64,000 bases of DNA, from the NCBI GenBank assembly GCA_965249005.1, contig CBDFLD010000009.1, positions 1 through 64,000 on the forward strand. Direction: 5' to 3'. The translations under genes were made by a program, and so were the position numbers. The notes beneath the pieces were generated by a model. It searched no databases, was not told the origin of the DNA, and saw nothing but the letters and a program-made list of their open reading frames with translations. The stretch comes from CBDFLD01 sp965249005. Its GTDB lineage: Bacteria; Acidobacteriota; UBA6911. Shown piece after piece: positions 18,230 through 26,854 of the stretch (within the stretch, counting starts at the first letter, position 1; every line of letters begins with the position of its first letter).

Positions 18230-20128
18230 ATGGCTGAAGCTCAAATCGTTCCGCTGGTGCTGCCCGGAACAACACAAGAATGTGACGAGCTCCCCCCCAC
18301 TGGTATCTTTCCAGCCACAATCCGCTGTCTCGGCGTAGCCAACGGGAGGTTGACGGTTGAGTTCCATGTGGAGTGGAAGCCTGGCAGCGTCCATCGCTGC
18401 GTGAGACAGCCAAAGAAGGATTCTGTTCGTGGTCGGCGCTTGGTAACACATTTAAGGAAAATCACGGGCCTCGAGGAATCAAAAGAGCTTTCCGACCTCG
18501 ATGGCAAACAAATTTCAGTCAAAGGCGAAGCCTGTGTGCACAATGGTAGGTGGACGTGGATAGCCAGGAAGTTCTTGAGACTCACGGAATCGAAGACTGA
18601 GGATGGTGTAGGGGTCGAACCGGACGTGTACGACCGCCTCGCAGACCAGCTGCTCAGCAAGTTGCCGAAGGCTCGATTCGTTCAGAACGATGACACGGCA
18701 TCCATCATCCTTCCCGGCCGGGCGCCGATTCCGATCGACACCACTTCAAACGACTACACCAGCCTTCAGCACCAGCACACGGGAATTGGAACTATAGAGC
18801 AGCGTGGGCGGGTTGTAGCCCAACGCGTGCTTTTAAAGGTCCTCAAACGTGCAGACTCGATGCAGATGGTTCAATTCTCTCACGCCGACGAACATCGCGT
18901 CCTGATCCCCGTCGAGGGTGGAAAAGTTCTCCGTATTCATCCCGAAGGGTTTGAATTGGTGGAAAACGGTACCGAAAAAGTCTGGGTCGAACATCCGCGC
19001 GGCAAGCCGTACCGATGGGAGCCAGAAGCGGACCCTAGCAAGGGTTTGGAGAAGTTCGACGAACTGCTTGTCAAAACGCTGGCAATGCCGAAACAATCGA
19101 TGCTGGCCGTGCTTGGTGTGACGCTTGGGGTCCTTCCACTTGTGCGGCACAAAGCGCCGACCCGTCCCGTCGTGGAAGCAAGTGGCCAATCGGGTCACGG
19201 CAAGACGACAGGCACGAGGCGCTTTCTAAAGCTTCACCAGCTGGGTGACGTCCAGGGCGACTATTCGCTTGCTCAGGCAAAACGGGATGGCGACGTCGGC
19301 CTGATCATCCGTGATAACGTCGAGACGATCAATCTGAATCGTTCGATCGAAGACTTCTTTCTGTTCGGAGCGACCGGAGGCGACTATGCCCGTGTTGGCG
19401 TTGGACGCATAACCGCCTACCCAGTCATTGGGGTTACGACTGTGGAGGGTATCGGGCGCCGCCCTGAAACCAACCGAAGGCTGATCCGGTTCGATTTCCA
19501 ACGCGGTACGAGTTCACTGTCAGAGTCGTCGATCTTGGAGGAAATCAACAAAAACCGAGCACTGATCTTTCGCGGCCTAGCAGAAGTGATGAAGTGCGTT
19601 TTGGCCGATCAAGGGGCACAACCGAAGGTGACGCCAATGCCAGATTTCCCCGAGTTCTGCGGCCTCGTCCATCGGACCCTCAGGGCGTTTGAGACTATTG
19701 GAGTCAAACCGGCAGGATTCGCGGACGGAGTGTTCGAGGATTGGAACAAACAACAATCCGGCAACGTGGACGACTCGGCTGGGCAGTATCCGCGGCTCTT
19801 GGAGAAACTCATTACCCGCCGCGATGGACCAGATGCGTTTCATTCGCTGCGCGAAAGCATCACCGAGACCGTCGATTACAACTCTGGATCCAACCAAGGA
19901 CGCGTGTTTGTCGCCACCCCTACAGCCTGGCTTTCGGCCTTGAAAGAGATCGCCAGCAAGGAACACGACGTCAGCTTACCCAGCACGCCGGAGGGGCTCC
20001 GGCGACGTCTGAAAGCGCTGAAGCCTGCGCATGGCTTTATTCTATTGACTGAAAACGACGACAAAGACCTGCTGGGACGGCGAGGATCGCGTCGGTCGTG
20101 GGGCATCCTGGAGATAGCGTCACCATGA
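18230..20128 (+). CDS. large P-loop ATPase, probable element replication helicase
   Basis: A 632-residue protein with start ATG 18230 (MAEAQIVPLVLPGTTQE); an upstream start at 18164 would overlap the preceding gene. The N-terminal 300 residues are unassigned. Around residue 320 is a Walker A motif, ASGQSGHGKTTGTRRF, followed by IIRDNVETINLN and GVTTVEGIG, consistent with Walker B and sensor regions. It resembles DUF927-like and phage or plasmid replication ATPases that load at an origin. No primase active site is visible. A repeat-rich non-coding region lies directly downstream. Function as a replicative helicase is inferred. Confidence 0.6.
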   Translation: MAEAQIVPLVLPGTTQECDELPPTGIFPATIRCLGVANGRLTVEFHVEWKPGSVHRCVRQPKKDSVRGRRLVTHLRKITGLEESKELSDLDGKQISVKGEACVHNGRWTWIARKFLRLTESKTEDGVGVEPDVYDRLADQLLSKLPKARFVQNDDTASIILPGRAPIPIDTTSNDYTSLQHQHTGIGTIEQRGRVVAQRVLLKVLKRADSMQMVQFSHADEHRVLIPVEGGKVLRIHPEGFELVENGTEKVWVEHPRGKPYRWEPEADPSKGLEKFDELLVKTLAMPKQSMLAVLGVTLGVLPLVRHKAPTRPVVEASGQSGHGKTTGTRRFLKLHQLGDVQGDYSLAQAKRDGDVGLIIRDNVETINLNRSIEDFFLFGATGGDYARVGVGRITAYPVIGVTTVEGIGRRPETNRRLIRFDFQRGTSSLSESSILEEINKNRALIFRGLAEVMKCVLADQGAQPKVTPMPDFPEFCGLVHRTLRAFETIGVKPAGFADGVFEDWNKQQSGNVDDSAGQYPRLLEKLITRRDGPDAFHSLRESITETVDYNSGSNQGRVFVATPTAWLSALKEIASKEHDVSLPSTPEGLRRRLKALKPAHGFILLTENDDKDLLGRRGSRRSWGILEIASP

Positions 20129-20340
20129 CCGACACCTGCAACTCTATGGGATCAAAGCGATTAGACAGTAGTGACGGTAGTGACGGTTCTATAGAAACAC
20201 ATACACCCAAGGACAGAAACACTGCACCGCACCCGGTAGTGTATGGTATCTCTCTCTCTTATTTTTAACTGTCACTACTGTCATTACAGTCTGTAAACAG
20301 TAAACCCGTAAGGGTTTACTGGGGTGACGGTCCTCGTTTC
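20129..20340. other. origin-like non-coding region with repeats
   Basis: Tandem TAGTGACGG copies lie at 20169-20177 and 20178-20186. Similar sequence occurs inverted around 20270-20286 (GTCACTACTGTCATTACAG), and a further GTGACGG is at 20323-20329. A perfect 10-bp hairpin with a GTAA loop is at 20298-20321. No protein fits here. The arrangement next to the ATPase gene resembles an iteron-type replication origin, which is an inference. Confidence 0.45.
20298..20321. other. perfect hairpin CAGTAAACCC-GTAA-GGGTTTACTG
   Basis: This is a 10-bp perfect inverted repeat with a 4-nt loop. No T-tract follows, so it is a weak candidate as a terminator. Within the origin-like region it may be a replication or nicking structure, or an attenuator. 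Confidence 0.6.
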
Positions 20341-20700
20341 CCTGGTGTCACGAGCTGTCATCAGCGTCACGCAAATCAGCCATTTTCGAATCTTCCTCAT
20401 CGCCTTCGTTGAAATACCCGATCCTGACAGCCATTCAGCGACCATCCCCAGATTGTCCTGTCTGGATGCTCAGATAGTGACAATTTGGACGCTTTATTTC
20501 CCGCCCCTAACGTATTCGTATGATGGAATTTAGGGCTAGAGAAGGACAAGATTGGTGACAGGCCGAGACAGACAACCAAAGGCCGAAAAACCGGTTCCGG
20601 CCACCTGGAGATCTAACGTATTTTGTGTGAGGGACTTGGGGGCTGGAACGTGGGGCGGGGGGACTAAGCAGTCACTGGTCAGTTTGGCTAACGATCAGGC
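20341..20700. other. stretch without a recognisable gene
   Basis: No open frame here has family similarity, a good ribosome-binding site or a convincing codon pattern. It separates the origin-like region from the IS3 remnant and may be decayed element sequence. Confidence 0.4.
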
Positions 20701-20820
20701 GTACACGGGTAAATTTTATCATAGGCAGTGTCCAACATGAACCGTGGCAACTCTATCCGCCAGTGTCTATCCAAATAGATGCGGCCTGGATGGGGTTTCC
20801 CCGAAATTGTAGACACATGG

Positions 20821-20966
20821 TTAAGCAGCGTCGCGCATTGTTTCGAACTCCGCGCGGGACTCCGATAGCCCAATGCTGAGTGAAGCCGCTGTCGATCATA
20901 GAAACACCTCGATATAGTCAAAGATCTCCAGCTGAGCCCGTCTTCGGCTCTCGAATCGGCGATTAG
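20821..20966 (-). pseudogene. IS3-family OrfB transposase C-terminal remnant
   Basis: On the minus strand one frame reads ESRRRAQLEIFDYIEVF, the next FYDRQRLHSALGYRSPA and a third EFETMRDAA before TAA at 20821. Together these make the well-known end of IS3-group OrfB. Two frameshifts interrupt it and everything upstream is missing. Downstream, the sequence around 20796-20816 looks like an IS3 terminal region. Confidence 0.8.
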
Positions 20967-21050
20967 GATGGATGAGGGGTTTCTGCTGGCCAAATGGTGG
21001 GCTGGGAGCCTACCTGGAGGCTGGCAAGACCCACTCCTACCCTGATGGTA

Positions 21051-21080
21051 AATTGTGCTTAATTGTGCTCGATTGTGCTT
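21051..21080. repeat. three 10-bp tandem repeats of ATTGTGCTT type
   Basis: AATTGTGCTT, AATTGTGCTC and GATTGTGCTT follow each other with exactly one helical turn period. They lie 60 bp upstream of the antitoxin start. They could be an operator for the toxin-antitoxin operon or arm-type integrase sites, since the core TTGTGC resembles the TTGTGCCC repeats at the Phe and Leu scars. Confidence 0.6.
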
Positions 21081-21140
21081 AAATGTTATCGAAGAGCCGA
21101 TAAAGTGATAAACTTGTTTTACATTGAATAGGAGACAACG

Positions 21141-21335
21141 ATGGTAGGCACCTATGACAACCTCAAGGCAGAAGTTTTGCGACTGCGTCAAGAAGGAAAG
21201 CTCGACAGCCGTCCAACTGCCGAGGAACGCGCAGATTGGGCCTATGGTACCACCAAGATTGAGAACGATGCTGTAACTCGCAAAATGGCGACAGAAGCTG
21301 TCAACAGGAAGGATCAATCCGCAAAGGTCGGCTAA
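21141..21335 (+). CDS. VbhA-like antitoxin of a Fic module
   Basis: A 64-residue protein with the VbhA-type core TAEERADWAYGTTKIEN. The class I Fic inhibitory motif (S/T)xxxE(G/N) is present as T37-TKI-E41-N42; its glutamate normally blocks ATP gamma-phosphate binding in the partner Fic protein. A ribosome-binding site AGGAG lies 7 nt before the ATG. The stop codon is immediately followed by the GTG start of the fic gene, so translation is coupled. Confidence 0.8.
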   Translation: MVGTYDNLKAEVLRLRQEGKLDSRPTAEERADWAYGTTKIENDAVTRKMATEAVNRKDQSAKVG

Positions 21336-21971
21336 GTGTCCGCAGATCCGCTACTCTGTGACCCAAAAGAAAAAGCGGAGTTCGAAACCCAAAACGGCGT
21401 AGACCAACTCGACTACATAACATACTTGGTCACAAAGCTCGAAATAACTGAGCTACGGGAAACTCACGTCCTCGATTTTCAGAAGTATGCCGTCCAAGGA
21501 ATATACCCCTGCGCTGGAAACTATCGAACCGCGCTTAGTCACGTGGAGATAAAAGGCAGCGGACATCGTGTTCCACACGAATCCTTGGCTCCCTCATTGG
21601 TGCGTGACATGGTAGAGCGCATCAACACGAGCTTAAGGTCGCGTCCAGCGATAGAGAGGGCCGCTTATGCTCTTTGGCGTGTCAATTGGATCCATCCGTT
21701 TGCCGGCGGAAATGGTAGGACCGCGCGTGCGGTAAGCTACTTGATTCTCTGCATGGATATGGGCTCGATGATTCCTGGCTCCCCTACTGTGCCAACTCTA
21801 ATTCATCGCAAAAGACAAGCGTACGTTGAGGCACTCAAGGCGTCGGATGCGAGCGTTAACGAGCAACCAGGCGCAGAGCCCGACTTGTCATTAATGGCCA
21901 AACTTCTCGAAGAGGCCGTGACTCAACAGATGGCCAGCGCGATAGATAGTCTCACGAAGCCAACCCACTGA
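21336..21971 (+). CDS. fic: Fic-domain toxin
   Basis: A 211-residue Fic protein with GTG start directly after the antitoxin stop. The active-site loop is HPFAGGNGRTAR at residues 120-131. Histidine, phenylalanine, the anion-binding GNGR and the final arginine match the family, but the metal-binding Asp/Glu of HxFx(D/E)GNGR is replaced by G124. The flap region is YPCAGNYRT near residue 58. Canonical Fic toxins AMPylate targets such as topoisomerases; loss of the acidic residue may mean altered cofactor use or reduced activity. The paired antitoxin argues that it is still functional or recently was. Confidence 0.85.
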   Translation: MSADPLLCDPKEKAEFETQNGVDQLDYITYLVTKLEITELRETHVLDFQKYAVQGIYPCAGNYRTALSHVEIKGSGHRVPHESLAPSLVRDMVERINTSLRSRPAIERAAYALWRVNWIHPFAGGNGRTARAVSYLILCMDMGSMIPGSPTVPTLIHRKRQAYVEALKASDASVNEQPGAEPDLSLMAKLLEEAVTQQMASAIDSLTKPTH

Positions 21972-22189
21972 TTAACCCGATGTTTCTCCAGAATAGTTGT
22001 AGCGCATCGTGCATAGCCGCCCCCATTTGGAAAAGAGCATATACTGCATTTGGTGCCATAACTGGCACAGAAGAATGAACGATTCTGCAAAATGTAATCC
22101 TTTGGCCTGGCAGTCGGCAAGTCTACACGCCTGAGTAGAGAATCTGTATCGGGGAATCCCTGATATTCGGCTCCATAACCCTTACGTCG

Positions 22190-22375
22190 GAAAGATCTCG
22201 TCGATGACCTTCTCCCGCAGCTTGTGATACGCATCCACAAAGCTCGTCCCCTCAGCCATCGTCGTGAACTCGCCACCCCCATACGAAATCCCCACAACGG
22301 CCATCTCATCCACCAACGTCGGTTCAAGAAACGTGCCGTCCTCGAACATCTCCACCAGTTCTTTGCGGAGTCCAT
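22190..22375 (-). pseudogene. fragment of an unknown protein
   Basis: One minus-strand frame reads a protein-like sequence (KELVEMFEDGTFLEPTLVDE, later GEFTTMAEGTSFVDAYHKLR) to a stop near 22190. No start codon precedes the conserved-looking part and upstream sequence is non-coding. I regard it as the 3' end of a truncated gene; the family is not recognised. Confidence 0.4.
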
Positions 22376-22486
22376 GAACCCTATAAAGGAGTATCGCGCA
22401 ACAATTTGCGCTCGCCTATATGGTATCTAGTAGGCCACGAATAACCTTTTAAAGGGGATCTTTGTAAGTTTTTGATTTTAAGTGGT

Positions 22487-22530
22487 ACGCCTGGCAGGGT
22501 TCGAACCCTGCGACCTTCGTCTTTCCTTCG
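22487..22530 (-). other. tRNA-like 3' fragment
   Basis: On the minus strand the sequence has a palindromic T-arm (GCAGGGTTCGAACCCTGC) followed by an acceptor-like strand ending GGCGTACCA. A matching 5' acceptor strand is not seen upstream. It looks like the residue of a tRNA-targeted integration in inverted orientation. The amino-acid identity is unclear. Confidence 0.4.
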
Positions 22531-22651
22531 ATCCCTGTCCGCTACTCCCTCCCCTTCGCACTGCGCTACCGTATTCGAGTCCGCTGTGTTTTCAGGATTG
22601 GGCGGGACGCCGGTGTGGGACTGACACTAATGATCGGTTTGGCACTCAAGC

Positions 22652-23743
22652 TCAGGGGGCGCGACCCTCGACGCGGCCCTCGAACCCAAGCACATGTCCG
22701 ATGCGGTTGCGCAACTCCGCCCCGCGCCGGCTGATGGCCACCCCGGCAGCATCCGCCACACGAGTATTGAGTTGGAACATGGCAGTCACCGCCGCGGCAT
22801 CGACCGTGGCAGCTTCGCCCATGGCCTCCACCAGATCCGCGCGGACGGCTTGGGTCGCCCCTGGATCGATTGTCATGGCGGCGTCGACGAACGCCTGCAG
22901 CCGTGCCCCGTGGCGTACGCCGCCGTCATCGCCTTGGCGGTCGTCGCGAACCACAGCGATGTCCACTTCGGTATCTGACTGAATGCCGCCCTCCCGGAGC
23001 AGCGCCACGTGGCCAGTGGCTCAGTAGAAGCAGTTGTTTTGCATCGAGACCCGTGATGCCAAGAGCTCTATCTGCATCTTGTCGATGGCATAATCGTGAT
23101 CCGCGTCCGTGTAATGGGGCACCTGCTCGTAGGGAAGGTAGTGCGATGCCATCAGATGGTTGGCGATGCGCGTTTCTGCGGGGACGAGACTCAAACTCCG
23201 ATGCACGCTGGGAACGTTGAAGTCGGTGTCGTAGAGGTCGGTGTAGTCGTCACACAAACCATCTGCTGGCACCATCGGCACGTAGCCGCCCATGTCACGA
23301 GCAGTGCGGGGTCGTCGACGAGTCGGCTCTCCGGGTTCGGAGGCCGGCAGGCTGCGCAGCGGCATCCCGAGCGCTGCGTGGAAGGTGTCGACAACCGTGA
23401 GAACGCTCACCAATCCCGTGATCTCGACGTAGACGGCGTCCTCGAGGCCGTCCGCGAGTAACCCATTCACCCAGGCCCGTGTGATACGCCCGGGATCGTT
23501 GACGAGTTTGTGAATCGATTCGATGCGCGGGGCCGACAGAGCCGTCGTGTCATGAACTCCCTCTACGGAAGCAGCCGATAGGGCCTTCTTCCGCGCGGCG
23601 CACAATCTGCAGTGCCGTGCGGCCCGTGTCTCCTCGGCAACGGCGACACGCTCGGCCCCAAAGAGCCAGGTGCCGGATCCCGCGAGGTGCCTCCAGACCG
23701 CGTCATGGGATGCTGTGAGGTTGTCTCTGATGTGCATAATCAT
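22652..23743 (-). CDS. alkylhydroperoxidase-related selenoprotein (CMD domain, CxxU)
   Basis: A 363-residue protein if UGA at 23021-23023 is read as selenocysteine. Upstream, residues 1-240 match a two-part AhpD/CMD-related protein (SGTWLFGAERVAVAEETRAA, then ELLASRVSMQNNCFY). After the UGA the same frame continues with ATGHVALLREGG and the C-terminal helices of the domain (VTAMFQLNTRVADAAGV) for about 120 codons. The catalytic pattern CxxCxxxH of AhpD-type peroxidases becomes C238-x-x-U241-x-x-x-H245. AhpD-like and CMD-domain selenoproteins with UGA at such a position are known in bacteria. Start at ATG 23743 is preferred; 23791 and 23737 are alternatives. A nonsense mutation is the other explanation. 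Confidence 0.8.
23000..23023 (-). promoter_or_regulatory. candidate bacterial SECIS hairpin
   Basis: Immediately after the UGA the mRNA can fold GCCAC (23020-23016) with GTGGC (23008-23004) around a 7-nt loop. A larger alternative uses GAGC and GCTC as an outer stem. Bacterial SECIS elements lie just 3' of the UGA, but their sequence is variable, so this is only a plausible structure. Confidence 0.3.
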
Positions 23744-23791
23744 TCCCGAATCGCAACCTCGCATGCTACACGGCGGCCCGGTAGTATACAA

Positions 23792-24265
23792 TGAATGGCC
23801 GAGAGCTTGGCGGCTTCTTTGCGGACGACCTTCAGACGATCGAATCGAATGCTGGTCTCCAGTGAAGTAGACACCTACATTGGATACCGTGGAAAGTCGG
23901 GTCTATGGACCTTTTCAAGGCGACGCCCGGACAAACCACATGACAAGAAACATCCAACAACCGCTATAACGGTATGAGCAGGGGGCAAAAACAAACGGAA
24001 GATCCGAACATACATGGGGTAATGCAATATTGTATCTTCAGTCAGCACCATAATCTTCGCAACTTTCACTCCTTCGAACTGAAGTAGGTCTCGCGTCGCA
24101 CCACCAGAAGCGTGAAACACACCACCGGTAACGGTACGAAACTCACGATTTTTTTTGTTCACGCAACTTAACTTGTTTTTCCTATGCTCTTCCTATGCTC
24201 CCGTCGGGTGCAGCCACTTGTTATGTGGCGCTGACCGCGAAAGGCCGGCAACGTTGCTGGGTCTC
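23792..24265. other. stretch without a supported gene
   Basis: A minus-strand open frame (23875-24162) has one hydrophobic segment but no family similarity and no clear ribosome-binding site. I do not call it. Nothing else stands out. Confidence 0.35.
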
Positions 24266-24676
24266 CTACCCATTGACGCTCGCACCGTCCCGGATCACCC
24301 GCATTGCGAGACGCGCAATGAAAGCCAGCAGTGCTCCAACTCCGATCGGCGGGGCCACAAACACCACCATGAACGCAATCGCGATGGGCCAGAGGTTGCC
24401 GGGGCCTGTGATGAACATCCAGGTCGTCCCAGCTACCACCACGCCCGACAACAGGGCCGCGGCGGACGCAAGCGGCGAGATCCACCTCCAAAACAGTATG
24501 GGTACGAGGAAAGCCGTGATCCCGAGTGCCCACCTTGTAGTCGTCCTCCTCGGTTCCTCGAACAACATCTCGTGGTCAGCCAGCAAATAGTAAACGATCG
24601 CCGCGGCCCCCAGGGCGCCGGCCAGCGCGAGGACCCGCCGGTTGGGCTTCCCCAGGTATTGCAGATTGGTCACCAT
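24266..24676 (-). CDS. small integral membrane protein
   Basis: A 136-residue protein with about four transmembrane helices (residues 15-32, 46-66, 70-90, 96-121) and a basic loop near 40-48. No family is recognised. The hydrophobic pattern and ATG-initiated frame support it. It lies in the cargo part of the tRNA-Cys island. Confidence 0.55.
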   Translation of the reverse strand: MVTNLQYLGKPNRRVLALAGALGAAAIVYYLLADHEMLFEEPRRTTTRWALGITAFLVPILFWRWISPLASAAALLSGVVVAGTTWMFITGPGNLWPIAIAFMVVFVAPPIGVGALLAFIARLAMRVIRDGASVNG

Positions 24677-24744
24677 TTGAACTCCGCTATTGCCACATAA
24701 CGCCTTGCCGATCAGCGTTTAGTCGATTTCCCTGAGAATCCCAG

Positions 24745-25083
24745 TTAAGTCATCGTCTTCTGGGAATTCAAGATAATACCGTTCACCATCAGGCTGGTCG
24801 CCAAGCCGCCCTGTAACCCCCAGTCGATCCAAAGCCATAGCCGCTGCGTCAACAGATTGGTGTTTAGGGTCATGGCCCCCACTATGATCCCAAAGACGGT
24901 AACGAATACCGCAATCGAAAAGACGAGAACAAGATCTTGACGATAAGGAACGACCTCAATCGGTAGATCTGAAGATTTTATTGTGACGAGGCCAATGACA
25001 AACGGAACCGCCCAAAATATCGAGGTCGCCATTGAGACAAACGCATAGCGTCTCTTGCGATCTACTAAATCTAATCTGTCCAT
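24745..25083 (-). CDS. small integral membrane protein
   Basis: A protein of about 112 residues starting at ATG 25083 (MDRLDLVDRKRRY). Three hydrophobic segments are visible (residues 15-34, 48-69, 80-103). No family is recognised. The frame is open further upstream to 25131, but that part is basic and unlikely. It lies upstream of the other small membrane protein on the same strand. Confidence 0.5.
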   Translation of the reverse strand: MDRLDLVDRKRRYAFVSMATSIFWAVPFVIGLVTIKSSDLPIEVVPYRQDLVLVFSIAVFVTVFGIIVGAMTLNTNLLTQRLWLWIDWGLQGGLATSLMVNGIILNSQKTMT

Positions 25084-25089
25084 TCTTGT

Positions 25090-25372
25090 CCTCGCCGAGG
25101 TCGACCTTGGCAGTTTCCACGTAAAACGCAACCCGAATCGCCGTTGTCCTCGATTTCGATAGCGGGGAGTGGTCCATAGAGGTCGTGGCTGCGGATGCGG
25201 TACTGCTGTCGATCATGAAGTGGATCAAAACCATCCAGAACAATGACGTCCTTCAGGTCAATGGCAACCTGGACGAATTCCTTTTCGATCTTTTCGGGTC
25301 TGAGAGGGTGCATTGTTGCTTCATTGCTCAGGGAAGTTCATGCGGCGCAGCAGGTCCTGGAAGCGAGGGTCG
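25090..25372. other. probable gene remnant
   Basis: The minus strand between about 25340 and 25160 reads a protein-like fragment (IEKEFVQVAIDLKDVIVLDG), ending in poor sequence. No start or family can be assigned. I treat it as decayed coding sequence. Confidence 0.3.
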
Positions 25373-26851
25373 TCACGGAGAGGGATCGTAGGTCGGATTT
25401 ACTTTCAATCCGTTTGGTGCCGGATCGAGCTCGTACACCTGAATCGTGGGTAGGAATTGCACCTTCGACGGTGGCGTGTACACGAGCCGGAAGGGAGGCG
25501 CATTCTCGCCGCTCCGCATGGGTGGGAACAGTTCCGGAAGTGGCGAATAATCCGCGTGGGCGTAGACCACCCAATGTACGCCACGGTCCCGCATGAATTC
25601 GATCGCCCTCTCTGGCGTACGTTCCATGCCGTGCCCGTCCACGAAACGGTTGAGGGGCAGCCCGCTTAGCACCTTCACTCCGGGCTCGTCACAGTAAATG
25701 GTCCCGGGTCTTTGCCGAACGTACACGGCCGCCTCACGCAATCGGTCGGACCAGGTCACCCCCTGGCCGTAAGCCAGGGCAAGGACTGTCAGTTCGATCG
25801 CCAGCACGGTAACCGCTAGGCGCTTATGCGGCAACGACTCCAGCGCGAGCGCTGCGGTGGTCGCCATGAAAAGGCCTACCGTCATGTAGTGGCGCATGTA
25901 GCCCACCTGCAGATGGAGTGCCCAGAGCAGGAACATGAAGCTCAAGAGAGCGCCGACGATCGCTGCTAGGGCCAGCGTATCCCGGTTGCGGGTCCGCAGG
26001 AATCCGTAGAGGCCGAGTGCCGTTACTGTGACGCTGCCCGCTGCGGCGATGGCTCCGATGTGCCGAGCCAGGCCAAGGGGGCCGCGGTCTGCGAGTGCGG
26101 GGTAGAACTCGAACAGGTGAGCGATGTAGCTGCGGTGGGACCCTAGGAACCCGAGCGGGTTGCCAGTGGCTTCTAAATTGATCGCGAACCAGATCAAAGG
26201 TCCCAGGGCAAGAATCGCGGTCGACAAGACGAGCACCGTCGGCCTGGCACGGCGCTGCAGGATGGCGAGTGGAGGCAGCAACAGCAACAGGGCCCAGGCC
26301 TCGTAGCGAGTCAGCGCGGCCGGAAGCAAGGCCACGGCCGAGATGAGGAGCCATCCGTTTCGCGGCTCGGCACGCAGCAGGGCAAAGGCCGCCAGTAGGA
26401 TCCAGAAGCCGCTGAAGGCCTCGGTCATCGAGGCCGTCGAATAGAGCAGGTGCAGGGGCAAGAGCGTGGCGATCGCCCAGGCGATCCAGCCGGTTGATTC
26501 TTTGCGGCCCATTCGGCGCGCCATCAGGAACACCAGTGCCGGGCTGAGCCCTCCGAACAAGGCCGACAGCAACTTCGGAACGTAATAGGGTTCCGGAACA
26601 GCCATCTGGACAGCGCCGCACAGCAGATGCCAAGCCGGCATCCAGGCGGGGATGTACAGCATCGTCCAATCGAAAGTCCCCGATAGCAATGCTTCTGCGA
26701 GCTGCTGTGCAACGAGTACCCGGCTGTACCCATCGGCGTCGAAATCATCAATGAAGGGAACCAGGGCGGCACGCAGGACGACCGGCACCAAGACAATCGT
26801 TGTGATTCTCGACACGGTGGCGATTCTAGTGGCCCAAACTATCTCTGGCAA
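25373..26851 (-). CDS. GT39-like membrane glycosyltransferase
   Basis: A 492-residue polytopic membrane protein with about ten transmembrane helices and a C-terminal soluble part of about 100 residues. An acidic pair in the first extracytoplasmic loop (FIDDFDADGYSRVLVAQQ) is where GT39/ArnT-type lipid-linked sugar transferases keep their catalytic aspartate. It probably transfers a sugar from a polyprenyl-phosphate donor outside the membrane, but the acceptor is unknown. The gene starts 4 bp after a broken kinase fragment. Confidence 0.65.
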   Translation of the reverse strand: MPEIVWATRIATVSRITTIVLVPVVLRAALVPFIDDFDADGYSRVLVAQQLAEALLSGTFDWTMLYIPAWMPAWHLLCGAVQMAVPEPYYVPKLLSALFGGLSPALVFLMARRMGRKESTGWIAWAIATLLPLHLLYSTASMTEAFSGFWILLAAFALLRAEPRNGWLLISAVALLPAALTRYEAWALLLLLPPLAILQRRARPTVLVLSTAILALGPLIWFAINLEATGNPLGFLGSHRSYIAHLFEFYPALADRGPLGLARHIGAIAAAGSVTVTALGLYGFLRTRNRDTLALAAIVGALLSFMFLLWALHLQVGYMRHYMTVGLFMATTAALALESLPHKRLAVTVLAIELTVLALAYGQGVTWSDRLREAAVYVRQRPGTIYCDEPGVKVLSGLPLNRFVDGHGMERTPERAIEFMRDRGVHWVVYAHADYSPLPELFPPMRSGENAPPFRLVYTPPSKVQFLPTIQVYELDPAPNGLKVNPTYDPSP

Positions 26852-26854
26852 CTC

